A stretch of DNA of 64,000 bases from Micromonospora halophytica (GTDB lineage: Bacteria > Actinomycetota > Actinomycetes > Mycobacteriales > Micromonosporaceae). The stretch is from assembly GCF_900090245.1 (NCBI RefSeq), contig NZ_FMDN01000001.1, positions 408,241 to 472,240 on the forward strand, in the 5' to 3' direction. Within the stretch, counting starts at the first letter, position 1. Every line of letters starts with the position of its first letter. Positions 45,894 through 54,217 of the stretch are shown here, piece by piece. The notes under the pieces were generated by a model. That model did no database searches. It was given only the letters and a program-made list of their open reading frames with translations, and had not been told where the DNA came from. Both the position numbers and the translations under genes were made by a program.

Positions 45894-46507
45894 CCGGTGC
45901 GGACCCCGCCGTCCTGACCCGGATCGCCGAGAAGCTGGAGCTGCTCACCCGGGTCGAGTCCGAGCACGGCTTCGGTGTGCGCATCGAGGGGCCGGCGCCG
46001 CTGGAGCCGATCGCCGACCTGCCCGGCGTGGCCGAGGTCTACAGCCTGTTCCAGCGGTTGGAGGGCGACAACTTCCGGTTCCACGCGCCGAAGGAGATCC
46101 TCACCCCGCAGGCCTGGGCGGAGCACGAGGTCGACCCGGACGACCCGATGGGCACCCCGCTGATCGTCGGCTACGAGATGGACAGCGTCCCCCGTGGCCT
46201 ACGCGCCGAGATCCGCGGCGGCGACCCGATCTACCTCGACCTGGAAGACCTGGACGTCTACTACATGGAGTCCAGCGCCTACGTCCACCAGTACGAGCAC
46301 CCCGACGAGGACGTCGAGTTCACCATCATCGCCCCCGACGTCGCCACGTTCTTCGACGAACACGTGCTCGGCCCCCGCTACCCCGAGCTGACGGCCGTCG
46401 TCTTCGGCCCCGCCGCCGCAGAGCAGCGGCTGCGCAAGGGCCGGCACGCAGGCGAGTACGCCGACAACTGGCGGCGGCTGCTGATCGCCGCCGGCCTGTC
46501 CTCCTGA
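45890..46507 (+). CDS. Acidic protein, candidate immunity protein 1
   Basis: The 205-residue product is rich in Asp and Glu, opposite in charge to the basic toxin. The central part (YLDLEDLDVYYMESSAYVHQ) and the segment TFFDEHVLGPRYPELTAVVF recall SMI1/KNR4 (SUKH) immunity proteins, but I cannot assign it firmly. It starts GTG, overlapping the toxin stop by 4 bp, so it would be made in step with the toxin. It is the most likely antidote. Confidence 0.6.
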   Translation: MTGADPAVLTRIAEKLELLTRVESEHGFGVRIEGPAPLEPIADLPGVAEVYSLFQRLEGDNFRFHAPKEILTPQAWAEHEVDPDDPMGTPLIVGYEMDSVPRGLRAEIRGGDPIYLDLEDLDVYYMESSAYVHQYEHPDEDVEFTIIAPDVATFFDEHVLGPRYPELTAVVFGPAAAEQRLRKGRHAGEYADNWRRLLIAAGLSS

Positions 46508-46535
46508 CCCACCGTCGACCCTGCGAAGGACCGTC

Positions 46536-47051
46536 ATGGCAGCTGATCCCCGGTTCACCGCACTGTGGAACTCCGACGAGCTCATCCCGTACCCGCGTGA
46601 GGCGTGGCTGGAGGGCGGCTTCGCCCCGGACATGCTCCCGGCCGGCGACGAGATCCCGCTCGACGTGGAGGTCGTCTACACCGCCTTCCTCGAAGGCGAC
46701 ATCGAGCTGTACGACACCATCCAGCTCACCACCGAGGACGGCTCGCTGGACGTCCGGCTGATCGTGGTCGGGGCGGTCGCCGACAACACCGACCTGCTCT
46801 ACGTGCTCGACCCGCGCACCGGCGAGATCCTCCAGTTCGATCTGGAGCAGCAGGACATCCAGCCGGTGAACAGCACCTTCCGCACCTTCGTCGAGTTCCT
46901 CTACCAGTTCGCGCTCTTCGTGGAGGCCGACGAGGGCAAGCCGGGCCGGGCCGAACGCGCGGAACAGCTCCGGACGGTCCTGGAGAGCATCGACCGGGCC
47001 GCTTTCGCCCCGGACGGCTGGTGGCCGCTGGTGATCAGCCAGCTCAAGTGA
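46536..47051 (+). CDS. SUKH-4-like immunity protein, candidate immunity protein 2
   Basis: The 171-residue acidic protein has VVYTAFLEGDIELYDTIQLT, then LDPRTGEILQFDLEQQDIQP and VNSTFRTFVEFLYQFALFVE, a pattern like SUKH-4 immunity proteins. It begins 28 bp after the first immunity candidate with GAAGGA upstream. It may protect against the same or a related toxin. The 3' end overlaps the convergent gene by 8 bp. Confidence 0.6.
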   Translation: MAADPRFTALWNSDELIPYPREAWLEGGFAPDMLPAGDEIPLDVEVVYTAFLEGDIELYDTIQLTTEDGSLDVRLIVVGAVADNTDLLYVLDPRTGEILQFDLEQQDIQPVNSTFRTFVEFLYQFALFVEADEGKPGRAERAEQLRTVLESIDRAAFAPDGWWPLVISQLK

Positions 47052-47868
47052 CCGCCGGGCGGCACGCCCGGATCGCGGTCAGCGTGGTGTGCACGTCGAA
47101 CTGGTGCCCGTCGTCGCTGTCCCAACCGCCGTCGCTGCGCTGGGTCTCGGCGAGCCGCCTGCGGGCCGAGACCAGCAGCCACTGCTCCTCGCCCACCTCG
47201 ACCCGGCGCAGCGTCGCGGCCAGCCAGGCCGCGTCCGCCGGGGACACCTTCGGCACCCGTTCGGCCAGCACCGCCTGGATCCGCGCCGACTCGTAGTACA
47301 TCTCCTGCCGGTGCAGCACGGCGGCGCTCAGCCAGCCGGCGGGCAGGAAGGACGGCCAACTGCCGTCCGGGGCGAGTTGCGTGGCCAGCGCGTGCGCCGC
47401 CGCCTGCACCACCCCGGCGTACGCCCCGCCCACCCGGTGGTCGAGCGGGCCGGCGGCCCGGGCGTCGAGCCCGGCGACAGTCAGCCAGAAGCCGGCGTTG
47501 GCGGTGAGGTAGAGCCGGGCCTCCGGGTCGCCGGGGCGGGCCCACTCCGGGGCGAGGCCGGCCAGTCGCGGGTCCTCCTCCCAGCCACCGTCGGGCAGTT
47601 GCCGGGTGGCGAGCCAGTCCAACGCGCGTCGGGCGGCCGGGCGGCCGAGGGCACCCAGGTCGTCCAGCTCCGCCAGGCGGAAGCAGGTCGCGTCGACCGA
47701 GGCGACCTCACCACCGAGCACGGCCGGCCAGCCACCGTCGGGCGTCTGCCCCGCCTCGGCCGCGTCGAGCAGCTCGTCCGGCACCGGCGCGCCGGTGCGC
47801 AACCGGGACAGTCGGGCGCGGTCCACCGCGTCCCCGTGAGCCACGACGAAGCCGATCGCGGCGTCCAT
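47044..47868 (-). CDS. Prenyltransferase/squalene-cyclase-repeat protein
   Basis: The product of about 274 residues is made of alpha-alpha hairpin repeats with Gln-Trp-like (QW) elements: GQTPDGGWPAVLG, RQLPDGGWEEDP, QLAPDGSWPSF and QRSDGGWDSD. These mark the terpene-cyclase/prenyltransferase toroid fold. The catalytic DxDD motif of squalene-hopene cyclases is not seen, so it is probably not a cyclase itself. The start may be the ATG at 47866-47868 or a GTG nine bases upstream. It is convergent with the toxin cassette. Confidence 0.75.
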   Translation of the reverse strand: MDAAIGFVVAHGDAVDRARLSRLRTGAPVPDELLDAAEAGQTPDGGWPAVLGGEVASVDATCFRLAELDDLGALGRPAARRALDWLATRQLPDGGWEEDPRLAGLAPEWARPGDPEARLYLTANAGFWLTVAGLDARAAGPLDHRVGGAYAGVVQAAAHALATQLAPDGSWPSFLPAGWLSAAVLHRQEMYYESARIQAVLAERVPKVSPADAAWLAATLRRVEVGEEQWLLVSARRRLAETQRSDGGWDSDDGHQFDVHTTLTAIRACRPAVT

Positions 47869-48000
47869 GTCGACCACGGCGGACACGCTACCTGCGAAAA
47901 GGTGATCGCGCCTCCGGCGGACGGCCCGGCCGGGTCCACCGGGCAGCCACACCGACCGGCGTGCCGTACGGACCGGTCCGCCGTCCGGCTGTGGTACGCG

Positions 48001-48030
48001 AAGGCCCTCCCGCAGCGGCGGGAGGGCCTT
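48001..48030 (-). terminator. Strong hairpin after moeZ
   Basis: AAGGCCCTCCCGC (48001-48013) pairs perfectly with 48018-48030 over a four-base loop, starting 13 bp past the moeZ stop. On the minus strand the stem ends in CCTTCG, without a T-run. It lies between moeZ and the prenyltransferase-like gene and is probably a moeZ terminator. Confidence 0.85.
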
Positions 48031-48042
48031 CGGTCCGACCGG

Positions 48043-49224
48043 TCAGTACGCGGGCAGCGACGGGTCGATCTGCTTGATCCAGGAGAGCACGCCGCCCTGG
48101 ACGTGCACGGCGTCGGAGAACCCGGCAGCCTTGAGCGCGGCGAGCGCCTCGGCGGAGCGGACGCCGGACTTGCAGTGCAGCACGATCTGCCTGTCCTGCG
48201 GGAGCTTCGACAGCGCCTCACCCGAGAGGATCTCGCCCTTGGGGATCAGCGTGGCGCCGGGGATCCGGACGATCTCGTACTCGGCGGGCTCGCGGACGTC
48301 GACCAGGAAGATGTCCTTGCCTGCGTCCTGCCACTCCTTGAGCTCGACGGCGGTGATGGTGGAGTCGACCACCGCCTCCTGCGCCTCCTCGGAGACCGCA
48401 CCGCAGAAGTCCTCGTAGTCCTCCAGCAGGTCGGTGACCGTCGGGTTCTCACCGCAGAGCGCGCAGTTCGGATCCTTGCGGACCTTGATCTTGCGGTAGC
48501 TCATCTCCAGGGCGTCGTAGACCATCAGCCGGCCGACCAGCGGCTCACCGATGCCGGCGAGCAGCTTGATCGCCTCGTTGACCTGGATCGAGCCGATCGA
48601 CGCGCAGAGCACACCGAGCACCCCACCCTCGGCGCAGGAGGGAACCATGCCGGGCGGCGGAGGCTCCGGGTAGAGGCAGCGGTAGCAGGGGCCGTGCTCG
48701 GCCCAGAACACCGACGCCTGGCCGTCGAAGCGGTAGATCGACCCCCAGACGTACGGCTTGCCGAGCAGCACCGCCGCGTCGTTGACCATGTAGCGGGTGG
48801 CGAAGTTGTCGGTGCCGTCGACGATCAGGTCGTAGGAGGAGAAGATCTCCCGGACGTTGTCCCGGTCCAGCGCGGTGTTGTGGATCTCCACGTTGACCAG
48901 CGGGTTGATCTCGCGGATCGAGGCGGCGGCGGACTCGGCCTTGGAGCGGCCGACGTCGGAGACGCCGTGGATGATCTGGCGCTGGAGGTTGGACTCGTCG
49001 ACGGTGTCGAAGTCGATGATGCCGAGCGTCCCGACACCGGCGGCGGCGAGGTACATCAGGGCCGGCGAGCCGAGGCCGCCGGCGCCGACGCAGAGGACCC
49101 GGGCGTTCTTCAGCCGCTTCTGCCCCTCCACCCCGACGTCCGGGATGATCAGGTGGCGCGAGTAGCGGCGGATCTCGTCAACGGTCAGCTCGGCGGCGGG
49201 CTCGACGAGCGGGGGCAACGACAC
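48043..49224 (-). CDS. moeZ: Adenylyltransferase/sulfurtransferase MoeZ
   Basis: The 393-residue protein has an E1-like adenylating domain with VGAGGLGSPALMYLAAAGVG near residues 46-65, two Cys pairs (CYRC, CALC) for zinc, and a C-terminal rhodanese domain with the active Cys in VLHCKSGVRSAEA near residue 349. MoeZ adenylates and thiocarboxylates sulfur-carrier proteins for molybdopterin, thiamine or other biosynthetic pathways in actinomycetes. The GTG at 49222-49224 has CGGGGAGTCCACC upstream. It precedes DUF3152 in the genome as in mycobacteria (moeB1). Confidence 0.95.
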   Translation of the reverse strand: MSLPPLVEPAAELTVDEIRRYSRHLIIPDVGVEGQKRLKNARVLCVGAGGLGSPALMYLAAAGVGTLGIIDFDTVDESNLQRQIIHGVSDVGRSKAESAAASIREINPLVNVEIHNTALDRDNVREIFSSYDLIVDGTDNFATRYMVNDAAVLLGKPYVWGSIYRFDGQASVFWAEHGPCYRCLYPEPPPPGMVPSCAEGGVLGVLCASIGSIQVNEAIKLLAGIGEPLVGRLMVYDALEMSYRKIKVRKDPNCALCGENPTVTDLLEDYEDFCGAVSEEAQEAVVDSTITAVELKEWQDAGKDIFLVDVREPAEYEIVRIPGATLIPKGEILSGEALSKLPQDRQIVLHCKSGVRSAEALAALKAAGFSDAVHVQGGVLSWIKQIDPSLPAY

Positions 49225-49335
49225 GGTGGACTCCCCGGGATCGGCTGGTGGCGAACCGGGCCATTGTCGCTCGCTGCACCGGAGGTCGGCCATGAGCAGG
49301 GACACCCTGCCCGACATGCGGGAGCGGGAATAACC

Positions 49336-50154
49336 CTAGAGGCCCTCGGTCGGCTCGCCCTCGTACCGGATGCCGTCGACGTACGGCCAGGCGTTGGCGA
49401 CGCAGCCGTCCAGGCCGTACGTCTGCTGTTGCATGACCGGCGCCGGCTCCGCGGCGCCGGGGCAGGCCTGGTGCTCCTCGCCGAACTCGTGCCCGACCTC
49501 GTGGTTGACCACGTACGTCCGGTAGGTCTCCAGCCCGGCGCGGTAGTGCGGCACGCCGTCCAGCCAGCGGGCCAGGTTGATGATCACCTGGCCGGGCAGC
49601 CGGCACGAGGTGTACCGCTCGGTGACCAGCCCGCCCAGGGCGCACATCCGCTCGGAGGTGGCCGGGGTGGCCAGGTAGACGGTGAAGTCGGCGGCGGCGG
49701 CCTCGGGCACCCGCTGCACCCGCAGCTCGCCGGAGCCGATCCAGCTGCGCGGGTCGCCGAGCACCTCGTCGACCGTGGCGGCGAAGGCGTCGACGTCCTG
49801 GCCGGTCCCTTCCTCCACCGCCACCCGGTAGCGGCGCAGCGGGCCGTCGACGCCCCGCACCGGGGAGCGGCCGTCGGCGGCGGCGAACCGGCCGGGACCC
49901 TCGACCGGGTACGCGGGCGGCGCGATCCGCCCGCCCGCGCCGAGCCCGTACGCCGTGTGCCCCTCGGCGGGTGGGGTGGGCGCGTCGCCGGCCCGGACGA
50001 GGGCGACCCCGGCGATCGTCGCGCCGAGCGACACCAGGCCGAGCAGCGCGGCCCGCCGACGTCGCCGCCGCATCCGGACCAGGCCGGGACGGGGACCGGT
50101 CGGCGCCGGGGCGGCTGCCGGCCGACCGCCATCGGGCGGTGGGAAGGGTTCCAC
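49336..50154 (-). CDS. DUF3152 protein with HExxH-like zinc motif
   Basis: The 272-residue protein has a Pro-rich start, one membrane helix (AALLGLVSLGATIAGVALVR) after a run of Arg residues, and the DUF3152 domain with VVNHEVGHEFGEEHQACPG, a zinc protease-like HExxH with a third His. The QVIINLARWLDGVPHYRAGL segment is also typical. It is anchored with the domain outside the cell. The GTG at 50152-50154 follows GGCGGA. Function unknown; a metalloprotease is a fair inference. Confidence 0.88.
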   Translation of the reverse strand: MEPFPPPDGGRPAAAPAPTGPRPGLVRMRRRRRRAALLGLVSLGATIAGVALVRAGDAPTPPAEGHTAYGLGAGGRIAPPAYPVEGPGRFAAADGRSPVRGVDGPLRRYRVAVEEGTGQDVDAFAATVDEVLGDPRSWIGSGELRVQRVPEAAAADFTVYLATPATSERMCALGGLVTERYTSCRLPGQVIINLARWLDGVPHYRAGLETYRTYVVNHEVGHEFGEEHQACPGAAEPAPVMQQQTYGLDGCVANAWPYVDGIRYEGEPTEGL

Positions 50155-50237
50155 TCCGCCAGCATCCCAGATCAATCGGGCATATCCCCGCTTTTGCCGC
50201 AACTATCGCGAGAATGTTTCACAACAGCCGGGCCGGC

Positions 50238-50327
50238 TCAGAGCGGACGACCCCGGTACCGCCGGCCCTCACTGCGCCACCGGTCCAGGTTGACGATCAC
50301 CTTCCCCGGCCGGAAGGAAGTGGGCAT
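50238..50327 (-). CDS. 29-codon ORF, DUF3152-like fragment
   Basis: The ORF encodes MPTSFRPGKVIVNLDRWRSE ending GRRYRGRPL. Its KVIVNLDRWRSEGRRYRG is similar to QVIINLARWLDGVPHYRA of the adjacent DUF3152 protein. It starts 5 bp after the hydrolase stop and ends 83 bp before the DUF3152 start. It could be a leftover of a duplicated DUF3152 gene. Not clearly a functional gene. Confidence 0.35.
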   Translation of the reverse strand: MPTSFRPGKVIVNLDRWRSEGRRYRGRPL

Positions 50328-50332
50328 CCAGC

Positions 50333-51307
50333 TCAGCCTGCCACGTCCGGCCGCGACACGCCGTGCCCCGACTCGACGAGCAGGTGCAGAACGGCGCGCG
50401 CCACAGTGCGCGGCACCTCCACCTGGGCCACGTGCCCGACCCCGGCCAGCATCATCAGCCGGCTGTCCGGGATCACCCGGGCGGTCTGCGGCGCCACCCG
50501 GACGTCCACCAACCGGTCCTGCATGCCCCCCACCACCAGCGTCGGCGCCTGGATCGACGCGGCGATCCGCCACATCGACCTCGGGCCCGGCAGGTACGAC
50601 CGCAGGAAGCTGGAGACCAGCCCACGGAACGTCCGGACGTACGCGGCGGCGTAGTGGGCGGCCTCGTAGCGCACCCGGATCTCCTCCAGCGCCTCCTGCC
50701 GGCGCTGCTCGCTGATCCGGCTCAGGTCGGCCACGCACGCCTCCATCGCCTGCCGGGCCATCACCTCCGGGGCGATCTGGGCCAGCCGCCACGCGGCCAG
50801 CCGCTCCCCGCGCGGGATCGCCAGCAGCGGCAGCATCCGCCCCTGCAACGACCGGTGGAACCCCAGGAACGGCAGGGCCGGCGAGATCAGGGTGAGCGTC
50901 CGCACCAGGTCCGGACGCAGGCCCGCCACGTACACCGAGACCGCCCCGCCCAGCGAATTGCCGAACAGGTGCACCGGCCCCCGCCCGGAGTGCTCGATCC
51001 ACCGGATGACCCGCTCGGCGAAGGCCGGGATGGTGTAACTGAGCCCCGGCTCGCTGCGCCCGAAGCCGGGCAGGTCGATGGCCTGCCCGTCGAGCCGGCC
51101 GGCGAGCAGGCCGGCCAGGTCCGTCCAGTTCTGCGACGAGCCGCCCAGCCCGTGCACGTACAGCGCCGGCTCGGCGTCCGGGCCGTCGGCCGGGGTGTCC
51201 CGGACGTACGTGACGGTGCCGTCGAGGCGTACCGCCCGGCCCGGCCAGGGCGGCGGGACGTGGTGCGGGGGCAGCAGGTGGTCGGGCCAGAGAGCGGCGC
51301 GCTTCAT
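50333..51307 (-). CDS. Alpha/beta hydrolase
   Basis: The 324-residue protein has the alpha/beta-hydrolase core: ALYVHGLGGSSQNWTDLAGL (oxyanion HGLGG), the nucleophile elbow LFGNSLGGAVSVYVAGLRPD with the catalytic Ser near residue 121, the acid in VVGGMQDRLVDVRVAP and the His in LAGVGHVAQVEVP. Substrate unknown. ATG at 51305-51307. It lies between the 905-residue protein and the DUF3152 gene on the same strand, in the region conserved around moeZ. Confidence 0.9.
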   Translation of the reverse strand: MKRAALWPDHLLPPHHVPPPWPGRAVRLDGTVTYVRDTPADGPDAEPALYVHGLGGSSQNWTDLAGLLAGRLDGQAIDLPGFGRSEPGLSYTIPAFAERVIRWIEHSGRGPVHLFGNSLGGAVSVYVAGLRPDLVRTLTLISPALPFLGFHRSLQGRMLPLLAIPRGERLAAWRLAQIAPEVMARQAMEACVADLSRISEQRRQEALEEIRVRYEAAHYAAAYVRTFRGLVSSFLRSYLPGPRSMWRIAASIQAPTLVVGGMQDRLVDVRVAPQTARVIPDSRLMMLAGVGHVAQVEVPRTVARAVLHLLVESGHGVSRPDVAG

Positions 51308-51350
51308 GCCTGCCAGTCTTCCCCGCACGATCCGCGCCGACACCGCCGAC

Positions 51351-54068
51351 TCAGGCGAGCAGGGCCTCCAGGCGACGGTTCACCGCGGCCAGCGTGGCGC
51401 GTACCACCGCCTGGCGGGGGTCGCCCGCGACCAGCGCCGAACCGGCGAGCTGCTCCACCCAGCCGTCGCAGACCAGCAGCACCACCACGGTGGCCACCTC
51501 GCAGTTGCCGAAGGGCACCACCGCCGCGTGCTCGACGAAGCAGCGTCCCCGCTCGGCGGTGCGCCCGCCACCCCGGAGCAACTGGTCCACCGCCGCCGCG
51601 GCGGCCACCGCACAGAGTCGCAGGACGTACCCGTCCACGGCCGGACCGGTCGCGTGGCCGGCCGCGGTCTCACCGGCGGCCAGCAGCCGCACCTCGACCG
51701 TGGCGTCGAGACCGAAGGTGCTCACCTGGACGTGGTCGATCACCACCCGGGGCCCCGGCACGCCGCCGGTGTCCAGCGGGCGGGAGGGCGCGGTCTCCGT
51801 CGTGGTCATCTGCCCACCGGAGTACGACGTGCCGGCCGTGACCGGGCTGCCGGTGGCCGTCGGAGCGGCGGACAGGGCCGCCTCCTCCACACTGGCCCGG
51901 CCCCGGTGCGGGGCGGTCTGCCGGCGGCGACGGGGCACCCCGCCGACCGTGCCCGGCTCCTCCTCCTGGCCGGGGGCGCCGGGGCGCTCGGCGGCGGGGT
52001 CGACCCGTGGGGCCGGCTCGGTGGCCCGCGAGCGGCCCACCGGCGCCGACCCCGGCTCCGCCGCACGCGCGTCGCCGGAGCGGGGCTCGGTCGGGGTGCC
52101 CTCCGGGCCGGGCGTGGCGCGGGTACGACCCTCCGCCGGCCGGGGTTCGACCGACCGACCCGGGGCGCCCCTGCGCCGCAGTGGCGCGGGGGCGGCAGCG
52201 GGCAGGTTCTGCGGGGCTGCCGCCAGCCCCATCCGCTCCTGGAGCAGCCGGGCCACCATCCGGCTCACCTCGGCCGGGTCGGCCCCGTCGGCGAGGTCCA
52301 ACCGGAGGCTGTGTGCGCCGGCCGGGGTACGGCGCAGCGCGGCGTCCCGCACGCCGGCCACCTCCCGTACGGCGTCCAGGATGGCGTTGACGTCGAAGCC
52401 CTCCGGCCGCTCCTGCGGCGGGGCGGGCTCGTCGTCGCGGCGCAGGTGGGTGGCGATGCGGGCGAGTTCCGGGGTCTCGGCGGGTGGCTCCACGGCTGGC
52501 GGCTCCGGCACGACGGGCACGTCCGGCTCGGCGGGGACGCGCTGCGGCAGCACCGCCGCGTCGGCGTCCGGGGCCTCGTCCCCGGCGGCCGGCGGGGCCG
52601 TGGGCACGGGATCGGGGGCGGAGCGGCGGGCCGCGTAGGGGGGTGCGCTCGTCGGGGCGGGCGCGGACGGCGTGGGGCCCAGACGACGCGGCCCGCTCGT
52701 GGCGGGTGCGGTCGCGGTGCCGGGACCGGCGGGGGCCGGCGGCTGGCCGGGCAGGTCCGCAGGCGCGGTGGGCTCCCCCGGTACGGACCGGAGCCGGAAC
52801 GGCGGCGCGGCCCGCTCGGTGATCGTGGCGGCACCGGCCGGCTCTTCCGCGACGGCGGGCGGCGCGCTGGCCGGGGCGAGCGCGGGCGGGGCGCTGCGGG
52901 GCGCGACGGCGGGCGGGGCGCTGCGCGGTGCTGCGGCGGGCGGGGCGCTGGCGGGCGCCGGGGCGGACCGACCGGCCCACGCCGGTCGGTCGACGGGGCG
53001 TACCGACGGCTCCGGCTCGGAGCGGGTGACCTCGTACGGCCGGGGCAGCTCGGAGCGGAGGGGCTCGTACGGTCGGGCGGGCTCGGCCCGGACCGGCTCG
53101 TACCGCCGGGCCGGCTCGGCCGGCCACTCCGCTGCCCGCTCCACCCGGGCGCGGCGGCCGGACGGCGGCTCCTCCTCGCGGGCCCCGCGCAGGCCGGGCG
53201 GCTCCTCCTCGCGGGCCCACGACGGGGCCCAACTCCCGCCCCAGCTCGGGCGGTTCCAGCTCGGCCCCGACCAGTCCGGTTCGTCGGCCGGGCGGCCGGC
53301 GACCGGCGACCCGGTGGGCGGCTCCGCCTCGACGGGCTCCGGCGGGAAGCGGTCGGCCCAGGCCGGGGGCTCGCCGGCCGACGGTCCCGGCTCGGCACGG
53401 TCGGCCCAGGCCGAGGGCTCGCCGGCCGACGGCCCCGGCTCGGCACGGTCGGCACGGGGGGCGCGGAATCCGGGCGGCACCTCGAAGCCGGAGGGGGCGG
53501 TGCCCACCGGCGGCACCTGGACGGCGGGCGGCGCGGAGGCGGGGAAGCCCTCGTCCGACCAGCGGCCCGCCCGGGGCGGGTCGTCCGAGGAATGCCGTGC
53601 GGGGCCGGCCTCGGGGTCGTGCTGCTGCTCGGCCGGGGGCGCGGGCCGCTGGGCCGGCACGATCAGCCGGTCGCCGTCGGCGTCCCGGCGCGCGTCGGCG
53701 CCGGACCAGGCTTCGGCGGGCGGGGCGCTGACCGGGGCGGGCCGGCCGGCCGGTGGTTCCTCGCCCGGGTGGCTCGTCCCGTTGAGGTGGGGCCGGCCGT
53801 TGCGGGGCGCCGGTTCCCCGTCCGACCGTGGGTCGGGCACGGGGGCCGGCAGATCGCCGTGCCCGGGCGAGGAGGCACCCCAGCCGGACGGCTCGGGCCG
53901 GTGCCAGGGGGAGGTCGTCTCGCGGTACGCCGGGGCGTCGACCCCGCCGGACCATCCGGCCCCCGGAGGTGCCCACCCGCTGCCGGAGCGGGCCGGATCG
54001 TCGTGCCGACCCGTCCCGTCACCGTGCTCTCCCGGGGTGGCGGCACCGGGTTGCCCTGTTTCACTCAC
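51351..54068 (-). CDS. 905-residue low-complexity protein with conserved C-terminal domains
   Basis: The first ~600 residues are Pro/Ala/Glu/Arg-rich and probably disordered, with internal repeats such as ADRAEPGPSAGEP twice in a row and AP-repeats (RSAPPAVAPRSAPPALAP). A folded segment follows (FDVNAILDAVREVAGVRDAA, HSLRLDLADGADPAEVSRM), then a C-terminal domain (VVIDHVQVSTFGLDATVEVR, then RCFVEHAAVVPFGNCEVATV). I do not recognise these domains. The GTG start at 54066-54068 has AAGGAG nine bases before it; the open frame extends 121 codons further without coding signs. Nearby conserved genes suggest a chromosomal housekeeping context. Confidence 0.75.
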   Translation of the reverse strand: MSETGQPGAATPGEHGDGTGRHDDPARSGSGWAPPGAGWSGGVDAPAYRETTSPWHRPEPSGWGASSPGHGDLPAPVPDPRSDGEPAPRNGRPHLNGTSHPGEEPPAGRPAPVSAPPAEAWSGADARRDADGDRLIVPAQRPAPPAEQQHDPEAGPARHSSDDPPRAGRWSDEGFPASAPPAVQVPPVGTAPSGFEVPPGFRAPRADRAEPGPSAGEPSAWADRAEPGPSAGEPPAWADRFPPEPVEAEPPTGSPVAGRPADEPDWSGPSWNRPSWGGSWAPSWAREEEPPGLRGAREEEPPSGRRARVERAAEWPAEPARRYEPVRAEPARPYEPLRSELPRPYEVTRSEPEPSVRPVDRPAWAGRSAPAPASAPPAAAPRSAPPAVAPRSAPPALAPASAPPAVAEEPAGAATITERAAPPFRLRSVPGEPTAPADLPGQPPAPAGPGTATAPATSGPRRLGPTPSAPAPTSAPPYAARRSAPDPVPTAPPAAGDEAPDADAAVLPQRVPAEPDVPVVPEPPAVEPPAETPELARIATHLRRDDEPAPPQERPEGFDVNAILDAVREVAGVRDAALRRTPAGAHSLRLDLADGADPAEVSRMVARLLQERMGLAAAPQNLPAAAPAPLRRRGAPGRSVEPRPAEGRTRATPGPEGTPTEPRSGDARAAEPGSAPVGRSRATEPAPRVDPAAERPGAPGQEEEPGTVGGVPRRRRQTAPHRGRASVEEAALSAAPTATGSPVTAGTSYSGGQMTTTETAPSRPLDTGGVPGPRVVIDHVQVSTFGLDATVEVRLLAAGETAAGHATGPAVDGYVLRLCAVAAAAAVDQLLRGGGRTAERGRCFVEHAAVVPFGNCEVATVVVLLVCDGWVEQLAGSALVAGDPRQAVVRATLAAVNRRLEALLA

Positions 54069-54217
54069 CGCGCGCTCCTTGGTCGCCCCCGCTGAGGCTA
54101 CCGTGTGGTGACAGTGGCGATAAGTTACAGCGGCGGGCCAATTCCGGGGCCGGGGTGGATGCCCTGACCGGTACGGGGTAAAAGTGCCGGCTCGTACGGA
54201 GAAACTCGGAGGTTCCC

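Noticed and set aside
47044..47868. Squalene-hopene cyclase
   Set aside because: Only the QW-type repeats are present; the protein is less than half the length and lacks the catalytic DxDD motif.
47089..50715. 1208-codon open frame on the plus strand
   Set aside because: It runs antisense across the prenyltransferase-like, moeZ and DUF3152 genes, and its composition is that of a high-GC shadow frame.
51078..54095. 1005-codon plus-strand frame opposite the low-complexity protein
   Set aside because: The minus-strand frame has the ribosome binding site, start and domain-like C-terminus; the plus frame is Gly/Arg-rich shadow.
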